The translations under genes and the position numbers were made by a program. From Thinopyrum elongatum (lineage: Eukaryota > Streptophyta > Magnoliopsida > Poales > Poaceae), in contig CM022302.1 in assembly GCA_011799875.1 (NCBI GenBank), forward strand, positions 522,088,560 to 522,152,559: DNA of 64,000 nt. The letters run 5' to 3'. Of the stretch, positions 43,482-56,137 are shown piece after piece (position 1 is the stretch's first letter; each line of letters starts with the position of its first letter). The notes under the pieces were generated by a model, which did no database searches, had not been told where the DNA came from, and worked only from the letters and a program-made list of their open reading frames with translations.

Positions 43482-46342
43482 AGCATCCCCAAGCTTAATT
43501 CCTGCTCGTCCTCGAGTAGGTAAATGATAAAAATAGAATTTTTGATGTGGAATGCTACCTAACATATTTATCCATGTAATTTCTTTATTGTGGCCTGAAT
43601 GTTCAGATCCGTATGATTCAAAACAAAAGTTTAATATTGACATAAAAACAATAATACTTCAAGCATACTAACAAGATAATTATGTCTTCTCAAAATAACA
43701 TGGCCAAAGAAAGCTTATCCCTACAAAATCATATAGTCTGGCTATGCTCCATCTTCATCACACAAAGTATTTAAATCATGCACAACCCCGATGACAAGCC
43801 AAGCAATTGTTTCATACTTTTGATGTTCTCAAACTTTTTCAACTTTCACGCAATACATGAGCGTGAGCCATGGACATAGCACTATAGGTGGAATAGAAGG
43901 TGGTTGTGGAAAAGGCAAAAAGAAGGAGATAGGCTCACATCAACTAGGTGTATTAACGGGCTATGGAGATGCCCACAATAGATATCAATGTCAGTGAGTA
44001 GGGATTGCCATGCAACGGATGCACTAGAGCTATAAGTTTATGAATGCTCAAAAAAGAAACTAAGTGGGTGTGCATCCAACTCGCTTGCTCACGAAGACCT
44101 AGGGCAATTTGAGGAAGCCCATCATTGGAATATACAAGCCAAGTTCTATAATAAAAATTCCCACTAGTATATGAAAGTGACAACATAGGAGACTCTCTAT
44201 CATGAAGATCATGGTGCTACTTTGAAGCACAAGTGTGGTAAAAGGATAGTAACATTGCCCCTTCTCTCTTTTCTCTCTTTTTTTTTCTTTCTTTTTTTAT
44301 TTTTTTTATTTGGGCTTCTCTCATTTTTTTGGCCTCTTTTTTTTTTCATCCGGAGTCTCATCCCGACTTGTGGGGGAATCATAGTCTCCATCATCCTTCT
44401 CCTCACATGGGACAATGCTCTAATAATAAAGATCATCACACTTTTATTTACTTACAACTCAAGAATTACAACTCCATACTTAGAACAAAATATGACTCTA
44501 TATGAATGCCTCCGGCGGTGTACCGGGATGTGCAATGAATCAAGAGTGACATGTATGAAAGAATTATGAACGGTGGCTTTGCCACAAATACGATGTCAAC
44601 TCCATGATCATGCAAAGCAATATGACAATGATGGAACGTGTCATAATAAACGGAACGGTGGAAAGTTGCATGTCAATATATCTCGGAATGGCTATGGAAA
44701 TGCCATAATAGGTATGTATGGTGGCTATTTTGAGGAAGGTATATGGTGGGTGTATGGTACTGGCGAAAGTTGCGCGGCACTAGAGAGGCTAGCAATGGTG
44801 GAAGGGTGAGAGTGCGTATAATCCATGGACTCAACATTAGTCATAAAGAACTCACATACTTATTCAAAAATCTATTTGTTATCGAAACAAAGTACTACGC
44901 GCATGCTCCTAGGGGGATAGATTGGTAGGAAAAGACCATTGCTCGTCCCCGACCGCCACTCATAAGGAAGACAATCAATAAATAAATCATGCTCTGACTT
45001 CATCACATAACGGTTCACCATACGTGCATGCTACGGGAATCACAAACCTCAACACAAGTATTTCTCAAATCCACAATTACTCACTAGCATGACTCTAATA
45101 TCACCATCTTTATATCTCAAAACAATCATAAGGAATCAAACTTCTCATAGTATTCAATGCACTTTATATGAAAGTTTTTATTATATCCCTCTTGGATGCC
45201 TATCATATTAGGACTAAATTTATAACCAAAGCAAATTACCATGCTGTTTAAAGACTCTCAAAATAATATAAGTGAAGCATGAGAGTTCATCAATTTCTAT
45301 AAAATAAAACCACCGTCGTGCTCTAAAAAGATATAAGTGAAGCACTAGAGCAAAATTGCCTAGCTCAAAAGATATAAGTGAAGCATATGGAGTATTATAA
45401 TAAATCACGATTCATGCGTGTCCCTCTCAAAAGGTGTGTACAGCAAGGATTATTATGGAACACTAAAAAGCAAAGACTCAAATCATACAAGACGCTCCAA
45501 GCAAAACACATATCATGTGGTGAATAAAAATATAGCCTCAAGTAAAGTTACCGATAGACGAAGACGAAAGAGGGGATGCCTTCCGGGGCATCCCCAAGCT
45601 TAGGCTCTTGGTTGTCCTTGAATATTACCTTGGGGTGCCTTGGGCATCCCCAAGCTTAGGCTCTTGCCACTCCTTATTCCATAGTCCATCAAATCCTTAC
45701 CCAAAACTTGAAAACTTCACAACACAAAACTCAACAGAAAATCTCATAAGCTCCGTTAGTATAAGAAAATAAATCACCACTTTGGTACTGTTGTGAACTA
45801 ATTATTTATTTATATTGGTGTAATATCTACTGTATTCCAACTTTTCCATGGTTCATACCCCCCGATACTACCCATAGATTCATCAAAATAAGCAAACAAC
45901 ACAAAGAAAACAGAATCTGTCAAAAACAGAACAGTCTGCGAAGATCCGAATTGTTCTAAAATTTCTGTAACTCCAAAACTTCTGGAAAATTAGGACAACA
46001 GAGGAAATTTGTATATAAATCTCGTATAAAAATTCAGGGTTTTTCAACGCTCCAGTGAATTATTAAAATTCTGAGACTGGACGCAAAAGTTTCTGTTTTT
46101 CAGCAAGATCAAATCAACTATCACCATAAGCCATCCCAAAGGTTTTACTTGGCACAAACACTAATTAATACATAAAACCACATCTAACTAGAGGCTAGAT
46201 GAATTATTTATTGCAAAACAGAACCAAAAAGCAAAGAACAAAAATAAAATTGGGTTGCCTCCCAACAAGCGCTATTGTTTAACGCCCTTAGCTAGGCATA
46301 AAAACACGAATAGATCTAGGTATTGTCATCTTTGGTATGCAA
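43482..46342. other. Long 3' untranslated region of element A
   Basis: No supported gene. It matches 50359-53177 of element B closely. T-rich and AAGTGAAGCA-type short repeats occur, and CATCCCCAAGCTTA appears three times (43485, 45589, 45645), the first being the polypurine tract. Confidence 0.75.
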
Positions 46343-46810
46343 TTATTTTCTCATCAAATCCTCCAAAACTCGTCTTAATAAATCTATTCTTTCCTTTATT
46401 TCCCTCCTAGTAGAAGAACTTAAATCATGAAAAGGACTTTGGTTGGTAATTTTTACATTCATAAACCCATAATCAGGATCATCGCCATATATATCATCAT
46501 ATAAAACACATATCTCGTTTCTAATGGGTTCCCTCATCATTTTATTCAACCAATCCCTATCAAATCCTACATAAATTCCCCTTGTAATCCAATCAAACTC
46601 CTCAAAAGCCTCTAGGTACAAAGATTGAGCGATTTTTGAATAAGTAACTCTCCTCCTAAGATTTTCACTATAAGATTGATAGTCCCTAGATTCCAAACTA
46701 CGCATAGTTTCTTTATCATGGAGGATATCTTCAATTGGAGGGTATTCAACATCCTTTTTATAGAAAGCAAAAATATCCCTAGCTTCTTGTATTATAAAAT
46801 CAAATTCACG
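46343..46810 (-). pseudogene. Coding remnant of Athila-like element A, unknown domain
   Basis: About 155 codons read REFDFIIQEARDIFAFYKKD, then YPPIEDILHDKE, QSYSENLRRRVTYSKIAQSL, EAFEEFDWITRGIYVGFDRD, and end VLEDLMRK. It has an alternating helical, charged composition. I do not recognise a domain. It lies directly upstream of the shared 3' region, where element B has its protease instead. The frame continues upstream into copia sequence at about 46815, so its N-terminus here is artificial. Confidence 0.45.
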
Positions 46811-46814
46811 CATA

Positions 46815-48808
46815 AGGATAATCTGGAGATGCATATGCTTCTGAAACAGAAGCGGGAGTATTATCCACGAGGTACACGAGGAAATCATCACCAAAGGTCT
46901 TTGCAGTCTTTTTCTCTTGCCCCTACCAAGGGTTTCCTCATCATCATCCTCAAGATTTTCATTATGTGTTTGTTCATAATATTCCATGGGAATGACAGGC
47001 TCAGGAGTCTACTCAGATTCCTGTCTAGAAGTGCTTTGCATATCTCTCATAGGAAAAATATCCTCAAAGAATGTTGCATCCTTAGACTCCATAATTGTAC
47101 CGACCTTCATATCAGGTACTTCAGATTTTACTACTAGAAATCTATAGCCAAAACTATTCTTAGCGTAGCCCAAATTAACACAGTCCATGGTCTTTGGTCC
47201 AATCTTACTCTTTTTGGGGATCGACACATTAACTTTGGCCAAACAATGCCAAGTACGCAAGTACGAGAGTGTCGTCCTTCTCTTCTCCCATTTCTCATAG
47301 GGAGTGACCTCATTATCCTTTGTCAAAACTTTATTCAGGACATGACATGACGTCAATATAGCCTCCCCCACCATGCTTTGGATAAACCCGATGTATGTAA
47401 CATGACGTTAACCAAATCAGTTAGAGTACGGTTTTTTTGTTCGGCAACCACATTTGATTGGGGTGAGTAGGGAGCCATTCTCTCATGAATAATACTGTGT
47501 TTCGCACAAAAAGAATCAAAACTCATTCGAGAAGTACTCTCCACCATGATCTGACCAGACTCATTTAATTTTATTTTCAAGTTGATTCTCAACTTCTTCC
47601 TTATAGATTTTAAAGTAGTGTAGAGCCTCATCTTTATTTAACAGATATACATAGCAATATCTAGTGAAATCATCTATCAACGTCATGAAGTATTTCTTTC
47701 CACCTTTATTTAACACACCATTCATCTCACAAATATTAGAATGTATGAGTTCTAGTGGCGCCTAGTGTCTCTCCTCCGCAACCTTGTGAGGCTTGCGAGG
47801 TTGCTTAGCTTGCACACACGAATGACACTTAGAACATTTGGCTAAAGTGAAACTCAGGATTAAATTCAACTTTGCTAGCCGTGTCATAACACCGAAACTA
47901 ATGCGACAAAGGCGTGAATGCCAAACTTCAGATTCAATAACACTCGAATGAATATTGTTCACGACTTTGTTACAAAAATCCGCAAGGGAAAGGTGGAACA
48001 GACCTCTGCATTCATAAACTTTTCCAACAAATAGTCCATACTTTGTAACAACTACTTTGTTAGACTCGAAGGCCAACTTAAACCCTTCTCTACACAGAAG
48101 GGAGCCACTAACGAGGTTTTTCTTGATGGTGGGGACATGCTGCATGTTCTTTAGCTTCACGATCCTTCCCGAAATAAATTTCAGATCGACCGTGCCAACA
48201 CCATAAACAAAAGCACTCGCGCCATTCCCCATCGATACAGACCCGTGGTCTGTGGCCTGGTAAGAAGAGAACAATGAAATGTCAGCACACACATGAATAT
48301 TTGCACCTGTGTCCACCCACCAATCGGTTGACTGGCAAACTGAAAATACAGTAAATAGATTACCGTACCCAGATGCACCACTCTCCTTGTTGCTCGCAAT
48401 CATATTGGCAGACTTAGAGTCCGACCCTGGCTTCTTGTACTTTTTAGGGCACTTGTTGGACCAATGTACCTCCGAACCACAAGTGAAGCAGCCACCTCCC
48501 TTATTCTTTTTGAGGCTCTTCTCACCCTTCTTAAAGTTGGTATTCTGTTGGACATAATTTTTTCCCTTGGGCTTGTGGGGGTTGAAGCCCCTCTGTACCA
48601 TATTGGCGACAGAAGTTTCTTCATTCCCTTTTCCGGGCGAGTCCTTTGCTCTTGAGTTCTGCTCCACACTCAGATGACCGAAGACATCCTCAACTGAGAA
48701 TTCTCATCTCTGATGTTTTAGAGTAGTACCAAAGTTCCTCCAGGAATTAGGGAGTTTTGTGATTATGCATCCTGCGACAAATTTGCCCGGTAAATTAAAC
48801 TTAAGAAG
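46815..48808 (-). pseudogene. Middle part of the host copia element: gag end, protease, integrase
   Basis: The minus frame 48667-47762 holds a zinc knuckle CFTCGSEVHWSNKC (intact CCHC), a protease motif WWVDTGANIHVCAD, and the pre-integrase region, in which the usual LGH reads LCR. The integrase core follows near 47760-47630 with HSNIC, so the first catalytic Asp is Asn, then SPQSNVVAEQKNRTL (47550-47480) with the catalytic Glu kept. The integrase tail runs 47374-47009. The RT start (VSEAYASPD) stops at about 46820, where element A begins. Stops and shifts separate the parts. Confidence 0.8.
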
Positions 48809-50358
48809 TGCTACTTCTTGAGCTTGCGTTGGTTTTTCCCTTGAAGAGGAAAGGGTGATGCAGCAAAGTAGAGATAAGTATTTTCCTCAGTTAAGAACCA
48901 AGGTATCAATCCAGTACGAGATACACGCAAGCCTCCAATCTATGCACCTACACAAACAATCAAACACTTGCACCCAACACGATAAAGGGGTTGTCAATCC
49001 CTTCACAGTCACTTGCAAAGGTGACATCTGATAGAGATAGATATAACAGATTACTAAAACGTAAAACAAAATAAAAACAAATAAATTGCAGCAAGGTATT
49101 TTTTGGTTTTTTGGTTTATAGATCTGAAAATATATGATGGAAAATAGACCCGGGGGCCATAGGTTTCATTAGAGGCTTCTCTCTTGAAGGCAAATAATAC
49201 GGTGGGTGAACAAATTACTGTCGAGCAATTGATAGAAAATCGCAAAGTTATGACAATATCCAAGGCAAGGATTATGCATATAGGCATCACGTCCGTGTCA
49301 AGTAGACCGAAACGATTCTGCATCTACTACTATTACTCCACACATCGACCGATATCCAGCATGCATCTAGAGTATTAAGTTCATAAAGAATGGAGTAACG
49401 CCTTAAGTAAGATGACATGATGTAGAGGGATAAACTCAAGCAATATGATGAAAACCCCATCTTTTTACCCTTGATGGCAACAATACAAATATGTGCCTCG
49501 CTACCCCTACTTTGTCACTAGGTGAGGACACCGCAAGATTGAACCCAAAACTAAGCACCTCTCCCATTGCAAGAAGAACCAATCTAGTTGGCCAAACCAA
49601 ACCGATAATTCAAAGAGAAATACAAAGATATCAAATCATGCATATAAGAATTCAGAAAAGATTCAATTAATATTCATAGATAAACTGATCATAAATCCAC
49701 AATTCATCGAATCTCGACAAACACACTGCAAAAGAATATTACATCGGATAGATCTTCAAGAACAACGAGGAGAACATGGTATTGAGAATCAAAGAGAGAG
49801 AAGAAGCCATCTAGCTACTAGCTATGGACCCGTAGGTCTTAGGTAAACTACTCACGCTTCATCGGAAGGGCGATGTAGAATCCCTCCGTGATCGAATCCC
49901 CCTCCGGTAGGATGCCGGAAAAGGCCCAAGATGGGATCTCACGGGTACAGAAGGCTACGGCGGCGGAAAAGTATTTTGGTGGACGCTTATGGTCGTTTGG
50001 GAATATTTGGGAATATATAGAGGAAGAATTAGGGTTAGGAGAGCTCCGAGGGGCCCGCAAGCCCTCAAGGCGCGCCCCTGGCTTGTGGAGTCCCCGGGAC
50101 TCCCCTGCCTTCAACTCCAAGTTTGTTGGGTGTCTTCTGGTCCAAGAAAAATCATTGCGAAAGTTTTATCCCGTTTGGTATTCCTTTTCTGTAAAACTCA
50201 AAAACAAGGGAAAAACAGAAACCGACACTGGGCTCTAAGTTAATAAGTTAGTCCCAAAAATAGTATAAAATAGCATATTAATGCATATAAAACATCCAAA
50301 ACAGATAATATAATAGCATGGAATAATAAAAAATTATAGATACGTTGGAGACATATCA
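48809..50358 (-). repeat. 3' LTR of Athila-like element B
   Basis: Ends TGCTACTTCTTGAGCTTG and GGAGACATATCA on the plus strand. The minus-strand purine tract AAGCTTGGGGATGCT adjoins it at 50359-50373. Confidence 0.92.
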
Positions 50359-53177
50359 AGCATCCCCAAGCTTAATTCCTGCTCGTCCTCGAGTAGGTAA
50401 ATGATAAAAATAGAATTTTTGATGTGGAATGCTACCTAACATATTTATCCATGTAATTTCTTTATTGTGGCATGAATATTTAGATCCATAAGATTCAAAA
50501 CAAAAGTTTAATATTGACATAAAAACAATAATACTTCAAGCATACTAATAAAGCAATCATGTCTTCTCAAAATAACATGGCCAAAGAAAGTTATCCCTAC
50601 AAAATCATATAGTCTGGCTATGCTCCATCTTCATCACACAAAGTATTAAATCATGCACAACGCCGATGACAAGCCAAGAAATTGTTTCATACTTTTGATG
50701 TTCTCAAACTTTTTCAACTTTCACGCAATACATGAGCGTGAGCCATGGATATAGCACTATAGGTGGAATAGAATATGGTGGTTATGGGGAAGACAAAAAG
50801 AAGGAGATAGTCTCACATCAACTAGGCGTATCAACGGGCTATGGAGATGCCCATCAATAGATATCAATGTGAGTGAGCAGGGATTGCCATGGAACGGATG
50901 CACTAGAGCTATAAGTTTATGAAAGCTCAAAAAGAAACTAAGTGGGTGTGCATCCAACTCGCTTGCTCACGAAGACCTAGGGCAATTTGAGGAAGCCCAT
51001 CATTGGAATATACAAGCCAAGTTCTACAATGAAAAATTCCCACTAGTATATGAAAGTGACAACATAGGAGACTCTCTATAATGAAGATCATGGTGCTACT
51101 TTGAAGCACAAGTGTGGTAAAAGGATAGTAGCATTGCCCCTTCTCTCTTTTCTCTCATTTATTTTCCTTTTTTTTGTGGGCTTCTTTGGCCTCTTTTATT
51201 TGTGTAAAGTCCGGAGACTCATCCCAACTTGTGAGGGAATCATAGCTTCCATCATCCTTTCCTCACATGGGACAATGCTCTAATAATGATGATCATCACA
51301 CTTTTATTTACTTACAACTCAAGAATTACAAATCGATACTTAGAACAAAAATATGACTCTATATGAATGCCTCCGGCGGTGTACCAGGATGTGCAACGAT
51401 CTAGCATAGCAATGACATCAAAAAACGGACAAGCCATGAAAACAGCATGCTAGCTATCTTACGATCATGCAAAGCAATATGACAATGATGGTGCGTGTCA
51501 TAATAAACGGAACGGTGGAAGTTGCATGGCAATATATCTCGGAATGGCTATGAAAATGCCATAATAGATAGGTATGGTGGCTGTTTTGAGGAAGGTATAT
51601 GGTGGGTGTGTAGTGCACCGGTAAAATTTGTGCGATACTAGAGAGGCTAGCAATGGTGGAAGGGTGAGAGTGCGTATAATCCATGGACTCAACTTTAGTC
51701 ATAAAGAACTCACATACTTATTGAAAAAGTCTATTAGCTATCGAAACAAAGTACTACATGCATGCTCCTAGGGGGATAGATTGGTAGGAAAAGACCATCG
51801 CTCGTCCCCGACTGCCACTCATAAGGAAGACAATCAATAAATAAATCATGCTCCGACTTCATCACATAACGGTTCACCATACGTGCATGCTACGGGAATC
51901 ACAAACTTTACCACAAGTATTTCTACCAACCCACAATTACTTACTAGCATGAATTTAATATCACCATCTTTATATCTCAAAACAATCATAAGGAATCAAA
52001 CTTCTCATAGTATTCAATGCTCTTTATATGAAAGTTTTTATATATCCCTCTTGGATGCCCATCATATTAGGACTAAATTCATAACCTATGCAAATTACCA
52101 TGCTGTTTAGAGAGACTCTCAAAATAATATAAGTGAAGCATGAGATTTCAACAATTTCTATAAAATAAAGCCACCGCCGTGCTCTAAAAAGATATAAGTG
52201 AAGCACTAGAGCAAAATTGCCTAGCTTAAAAGATATAAGTGAAGCACATAGAGTATTCTAATAAATTCACGATTCATGCATGTCCCTCTCAAAAGGTGTG
52301 AATAGCAAGGATAATTGTGAGAAACTAAAAAGCAAAGACTCATATCATACAAGACGCTCCAAGCAAAACACATATCATGTGGTGAATAAAAATATAGCCT
52401 CAAGTAAATTTACAGATAGACGAAGACGAAAGAGGGGATGCCATCCGGGGCATCCCCAAGCTTAGATGCTTGGTTGTCCTTGAATATTACCTTGGGGTGC
52501 CTTGGGCATCCCCAAGCTTAGGCTCTTGCCACTCCTTATTCCATAGTCCATCAAATCTTTACCCAAAACTTGAAAACTTCACAACACAAAACTCAACAGA
52601 AAACTCATGAGATCCGTTAGTATAAGAAAATAAATCACCACTTTTTGGTACTGTTGTGAACTCATTATTTATTTATATTGGTGTAATATCTACTGTATCC
52701 AACTTTTCCATGGTTCATACCCCCCCCAATACTACCCATAGATTTATCAAAATAAGCAAACAACACATAGAAAACAGAATCAGTCAAAAACAGAACAGTC
52801 TATGAAGATCTGATTTTTTTAATACTTCTGTAACTACAAAAATTATGAACAATTAGTACAACATAGGAAATTTTTATATAAATCTTGTGTAAAAAAGCCA
52901 GGGTTTTTCCACGCTCCAGTGAATTTAAACAATTCTGTTACTGGATGTAAAAGTTTCTGTTTTTCAGCAAGATCAAATCAACTATCACCGTAAGCCATCC
53001 CAAAGGTCTTACTTGGCTCAAACACTAATTAAAACACCAAAACACAATTACTACAGAGGTAATAATGTATATTTATTAAAAAACAGAATCAAAAACATAA
53101 AAACATAAAAATAAAATTGGGTTGCCTCCCAACAAGCGTTGTTGTTTAACGCCCCTAGCTAGGCATAAAACATAGAT
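50359..53177. other. Long 3' untranslated region of element B
   Basis: No supported gene; sequence matches 43482-46342 of element A. CATCCCCAAGCTTA recurs at 50361, 52451 and 52507, with the inner pair again 56 bp apart. Confidence 0.75.
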
Positions 53178-53825
53178 CTAGGTATTGTCATCTTTGGTAT
53201 GCAATCCATAAGTAGATCTCATAATAGATTCATATGGCAACTTAATTTTCTTTCTTGGAAAGTGTTCCATGCCCTTCCTTAACGGAAATTGAAATCTAAT
53301 GTTTCCTTCTTTCATATCAATAATTGCACCAATCGTTCTAAGGAAAGGTCTACCAAGAATAATAGGACATGTAGGATTGCAATCTATATCAAGCACAATG
53401 AAATCTACGGGCACATAATTCCTATTTGCAACAATAAGAACATCATTAATTCTTCCCATAGGTTTCTTAATAGTGGAATCCGCGAGATGCAAATTTAAAG
53501 AACAATCATCAAATTCACGAAAACCTAGCACATCACATAAAGTTTTTGGAGTCGTGGAAACGCTAGCACCCAAATCACACAAAACATGGCACTCATAATC
53601 TTTAATTTTAATCTTAATAGTAGGTTCCCACTCATCATAAAGTTTTTGAGGGATAGAAACTTCCAACTCAAGTTTTTCTTCAAAAGATTTCATCATAGCA
53701 TCAACGAAATGTTTAGTAAAAGCTTTATTTTGATTATAAGCATGAGGAGAATTCAACATGGATTGCAACAAGGAAATACAATCTATCAAAGAACAATTAT
53801 CATAATTAAAGTCCTTGAAATCCAA
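53178..53825 (-). CDS. Aspartic protease of Athila-like element B
   Basis: A 215-codon open frame. YECHVLCDLGASVSTTPKTL carries the retropepsin Asp in the DLGAS form typical of Athila proteases, followed by NLHLADSTIKKPMGRINDVL and CPIILGRPFLRTIGAIIDM with the conserved ILGRPFL block. It would process the gag polyprotein. It is in another phase from the gag-like frame that ends at 53846, so one frame change separates them. No reverse transcriptase follows; the frame ends 10 codons before the shared 3' region. Confidence 0.75.
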   Translation of the reverse strand: MDFKDFNYDNCSLIDCISLLQSMLNSPHAYNQNKAFTKHFVDAMMKSFEEKLELEVSIPQKLYDEWEPTIKIKIKDYECHVLCDLGASVSTTPKTLCDVLGFREFDDCSLNLHLADSTIKKPMGRINDVLIVANRNYVPVDFIVLDIDCNPTCPIILGRPFLRTIGAIIDMKEGNIRFQFPLRKGMEHFPRKKIKLPYESIMRSTYGLHTKDDNT

Positions 53826-53845
53826 AAGAGTGGGTTCATCGCTAC

Positions 53846-54328
53846 CTAAAGTTTTGACCTCTCCAATCCCACTTTTATCAATCTTATCAATTTTTCATTA
53901 AGATCTTTAAACTCCGAATCATTGGGACGCCTTCTAGCTAAAGTTGACTCATCTCCAATCCCATCTTTATCAAGATTTATATTGGATAACAAAGATTCAA
54001 TAGGAGTCACACCAATCACTTTAAGATCTTCATCATTATTATCACAAAATTCCGGTTTAGCGGCCATCTTATTTACCAAAGTGGTTTGTTTATCGGAAAT
54101 TTTGCCTACTAAATTTTCGAGCTGAGCAAATTGAGATTTAAGACCATAAAATTCTTTGGAAATATCATCAAGCTCTTTATTAATGTACTCCATCATAGTT
54201 TTTTGTTCTTTAAGCTCGTTCCTAAAGAAACTATTATGCTCAAATTGTAAAGATATGAAGCTCTTAGCATTTTTTTCAATTTCTTCCAACTTCCTAAAGT
54301 AAAGATCAAAGCTCTTGGGTTGAGCCAT
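53846..54328 (-). CDS. Gag-like coiled-coil protein of Athila-like element B
   Basis: From the ATG at 54328 (MAQPKSFDLYFRKLEEIEKN) about 160 codons encode a Leu/Lys/Glu-rich coiled coil (NELKEQKTMMEYINKELDDI, FAQLENLVGKISDKQTTLVN) and a C-terminal IGVTPIESLLSNINLDKDG. This is not the usual capsid domain, but coiled-coil frames at this place occur in Triticeae Athila-like elements, as I recall. An upstream in-frame ATG (54364) exists; 54328 was chosen because the peptide start looks natural there. The role is inferred from position. Confidence 0.5.
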   Translation of the reverse strand: MAQPKSFDLYFRKLEEIEKNAKSFISLQFEHNSFFRNELKEQKTMMEYINKELDDISKEFYGLKSQFAQLENLVGKISDKQTTLVNKMAAKPEFCDNNDEDLKVIGVTPIESLLSNINLDKDGIGDESTLARRRPNDSEFKDLNEKLIRLIKVGLERSKL

Positions 54329-54536
54329 ATGGGCAAACAAGCAATCTAGCAAACGAGCAAACAAAAAGCAAACGAAAAGACGAACGAAAGAAGGGCAAAT
54401 AAAAAGGCAAATCTTTTTGTGTTTTTCTGAAAATCGTTTTAGAAGTGGGGGAGAGGAAAACGAGAGGCAAATGGCAAATAATGTAATGCAAGAGATGAGA
54501 GTTTATGGTGGGTACTTGGTAGGCTTGATGTAGATC

Positions 54537-54554
54537 TCCCCGGCAACGGCGTCA
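54537..54554 (-). promoter_or_regulatory. Primer-binding site of element B (Athila type)
   Basis: The minus strand reads TGACGCCGTTGCCGGGGA, one base from the TGGCGCCGTTGCCGGGGA sequence typical of Athila elements (tRNA-Asp). It sits 11 bases from the LTR, a gap usual in this lineage. Confidence 0.85.
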
Positions 54555-54565
54555 GAAATTCTTCC

Positions 54566-56132
54566 TGCTACTTCTTGAGCTTGCGTTGGTTTTTCCCTCG
54601 AAGAGGAAAGGGTGATGCAGCAAAGTAGAGATAAGTATTTCCCTCAGTTGAGAACCAAGGTATCAATCCAGTAGGAGATACAGCCAAGTCTCCAATCTAT
54701 GCACCTGCATAAAAAATTAAACACTTGCACCCAACGCGATAAAGGGGTTGTCAATCCCTTCACGGTCACTTGCAAAGGTGAGATATGATAGAGATAGATA
54801 TAAAATATTACTAAAACGTAAAACAAAATAAAAACAAATAAATTGCAGCAAGGTATTTTTGGGTTTTTTTGGTTTATAGATCTGAAATATATGATGGAAA
54901 ATAGACCCGGGGGCCATAGGTTTCACTAGAGGCTTCTCTCTTAAAGGCAAATAATACGGTGGGTGAACAAATTAATGTCGAGCAATTGATAGAAAAGCGC
55001 AAAGTTATGACGATATCCAAGGCAATGATTATGCATATAGGCATCACGTCTATGTCAAGTAGACCGAAACGGTTGTGCATCTGCTACTATTACTCCACAC
55101 ATCGACCGCTATCTAGCATGCATCTAGAGTATTAAGTTCATAAAGAACGGAGTAATGCCTTAAGTAAGATGACATGATGTAGAGGGATAGACTCAAGCAA
55201 TATGATGAAAACCCCATCTTTTTACCCTTGATGGCAACAATACAAATACGTGCCTCGCTACCCCTACTTTGTCACTGGGTGAGGACACCGCAAGATTGAA
55301 CCCAAAACTAAGCACCTCTCCCATTGCAAGAAGAACCAATCTAGTTGGCCAAACCAAACCGATAATTCGAAGAGAAATACAAAGATATCAAATCATGCAT
55401 ATATGAATTCAGAAAAGATTCAATTAATATTCATAGATAAACTGATCATAAATCCACAATTCATTAGATCTCGACAAACACACCACAAACGAATATTACA
55501 TCGGATAGATCTCCAAGAACAACGAGGAGAACATGATATTGAGAATCAAAGAGAGAGTAGAAGCCATCTAGCTACTAGCTATGGACCCGTAGGTCTTAGG
55601 TAAACTACTCACGCTTCATCGGAAGGGCAATAGAGTTGATGTAGAAGCCCTCCGTGATCGAATTCCCCTCCGGCAGGATGCCAGAAAAGGCCCCAAGATG
55701 GGATCTCACGGGTACAGAAGGCTAAGGCGGCGGAAAAGTATTTTGGTGAAAGCTTCTGGTCGTTTGGGAATATATAGAGGAAGAATTAGGGTTAGGAGAG
55801 CTCCGAGGGGCCCACAAGCCCTCAGGGCGCCCCTCCTAGGGCGTGCCCCCTAGCTTGTGGAGTCCTCGGGACTCCCCTGCCTTCAACTCCAAGTTTGTTG
55901 GGTGTCTTCTGGTCCAAGAAAAATCATCGCGAAAGTTTTATTCCGTTTGGACTCCGTTTGGTATTCCTTTTCTATAAAACTCAAAAACAAGGAAAAAACA
56001 GAAACTGGCACTGGGCTTTAAGTTAATAAACTAGTCCCAAAAATAATATATTAATGCATATAAAACATCCAAAATAGATAATATAATAGCATGGAACAAT
56101 AAAAAAATTATAGATACGTTGGAGACGTATCA
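54566..56132 (-). repeat. 5' LTR of Athila-like element B
   Basis: Ends TGCTACTTCTTGAGCTTG and GGAGACGTATCA. Over the first 240 bp I count roughly 15 differences from the partner LTR, so the insertion is not recent. Confidence 0.92.
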
Positions 56133-56137
56133 AGAAG

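Larger units (their letters stand above)
41894..46815 (-). mobile_element. Athila-like gypsy element A, 5'-truncated
   Basis: A 1588-bp LTR (41894-43481) has the terminal TG/CA and matches the LTRs of element B. Next to it, AAGCTTGGGGATGCT on the minus strand is the polypurine tract, so this is the 3' LTR. The interior runs to about 46815 and then joins copia pol without a 5' LTR, so the 5' part was deleted. It inserted in exon 3 of the CACTA-1 gene. Confidence 0.85.
48809..56132 (-). mobile_element. Athila-like gypsy element B, complete but non-autonomous
   Basis: Two LTRs (48809-50358 and 54566-56132) flank a 4.2-kb interior, and the perfect duplication AGAAG borders the element (48804-48808 and 56133-56137). 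A primer-binding site and polypurine tract are present. Only gag-like and protease coding parts are seen; reverse transcriptase, RNase H and integrase are missing. It would need enzymes from another element. It inserted into gag of the host copia element. Confidence 0.93.

Noticed and set aside
44209..44569. Phe/Leu-rich plus frame and Lys-rich minus frame
   Set aside because: They cover a T-rich stretch in the Athila 3' region and are not shared as open frames by the matching part of element B.
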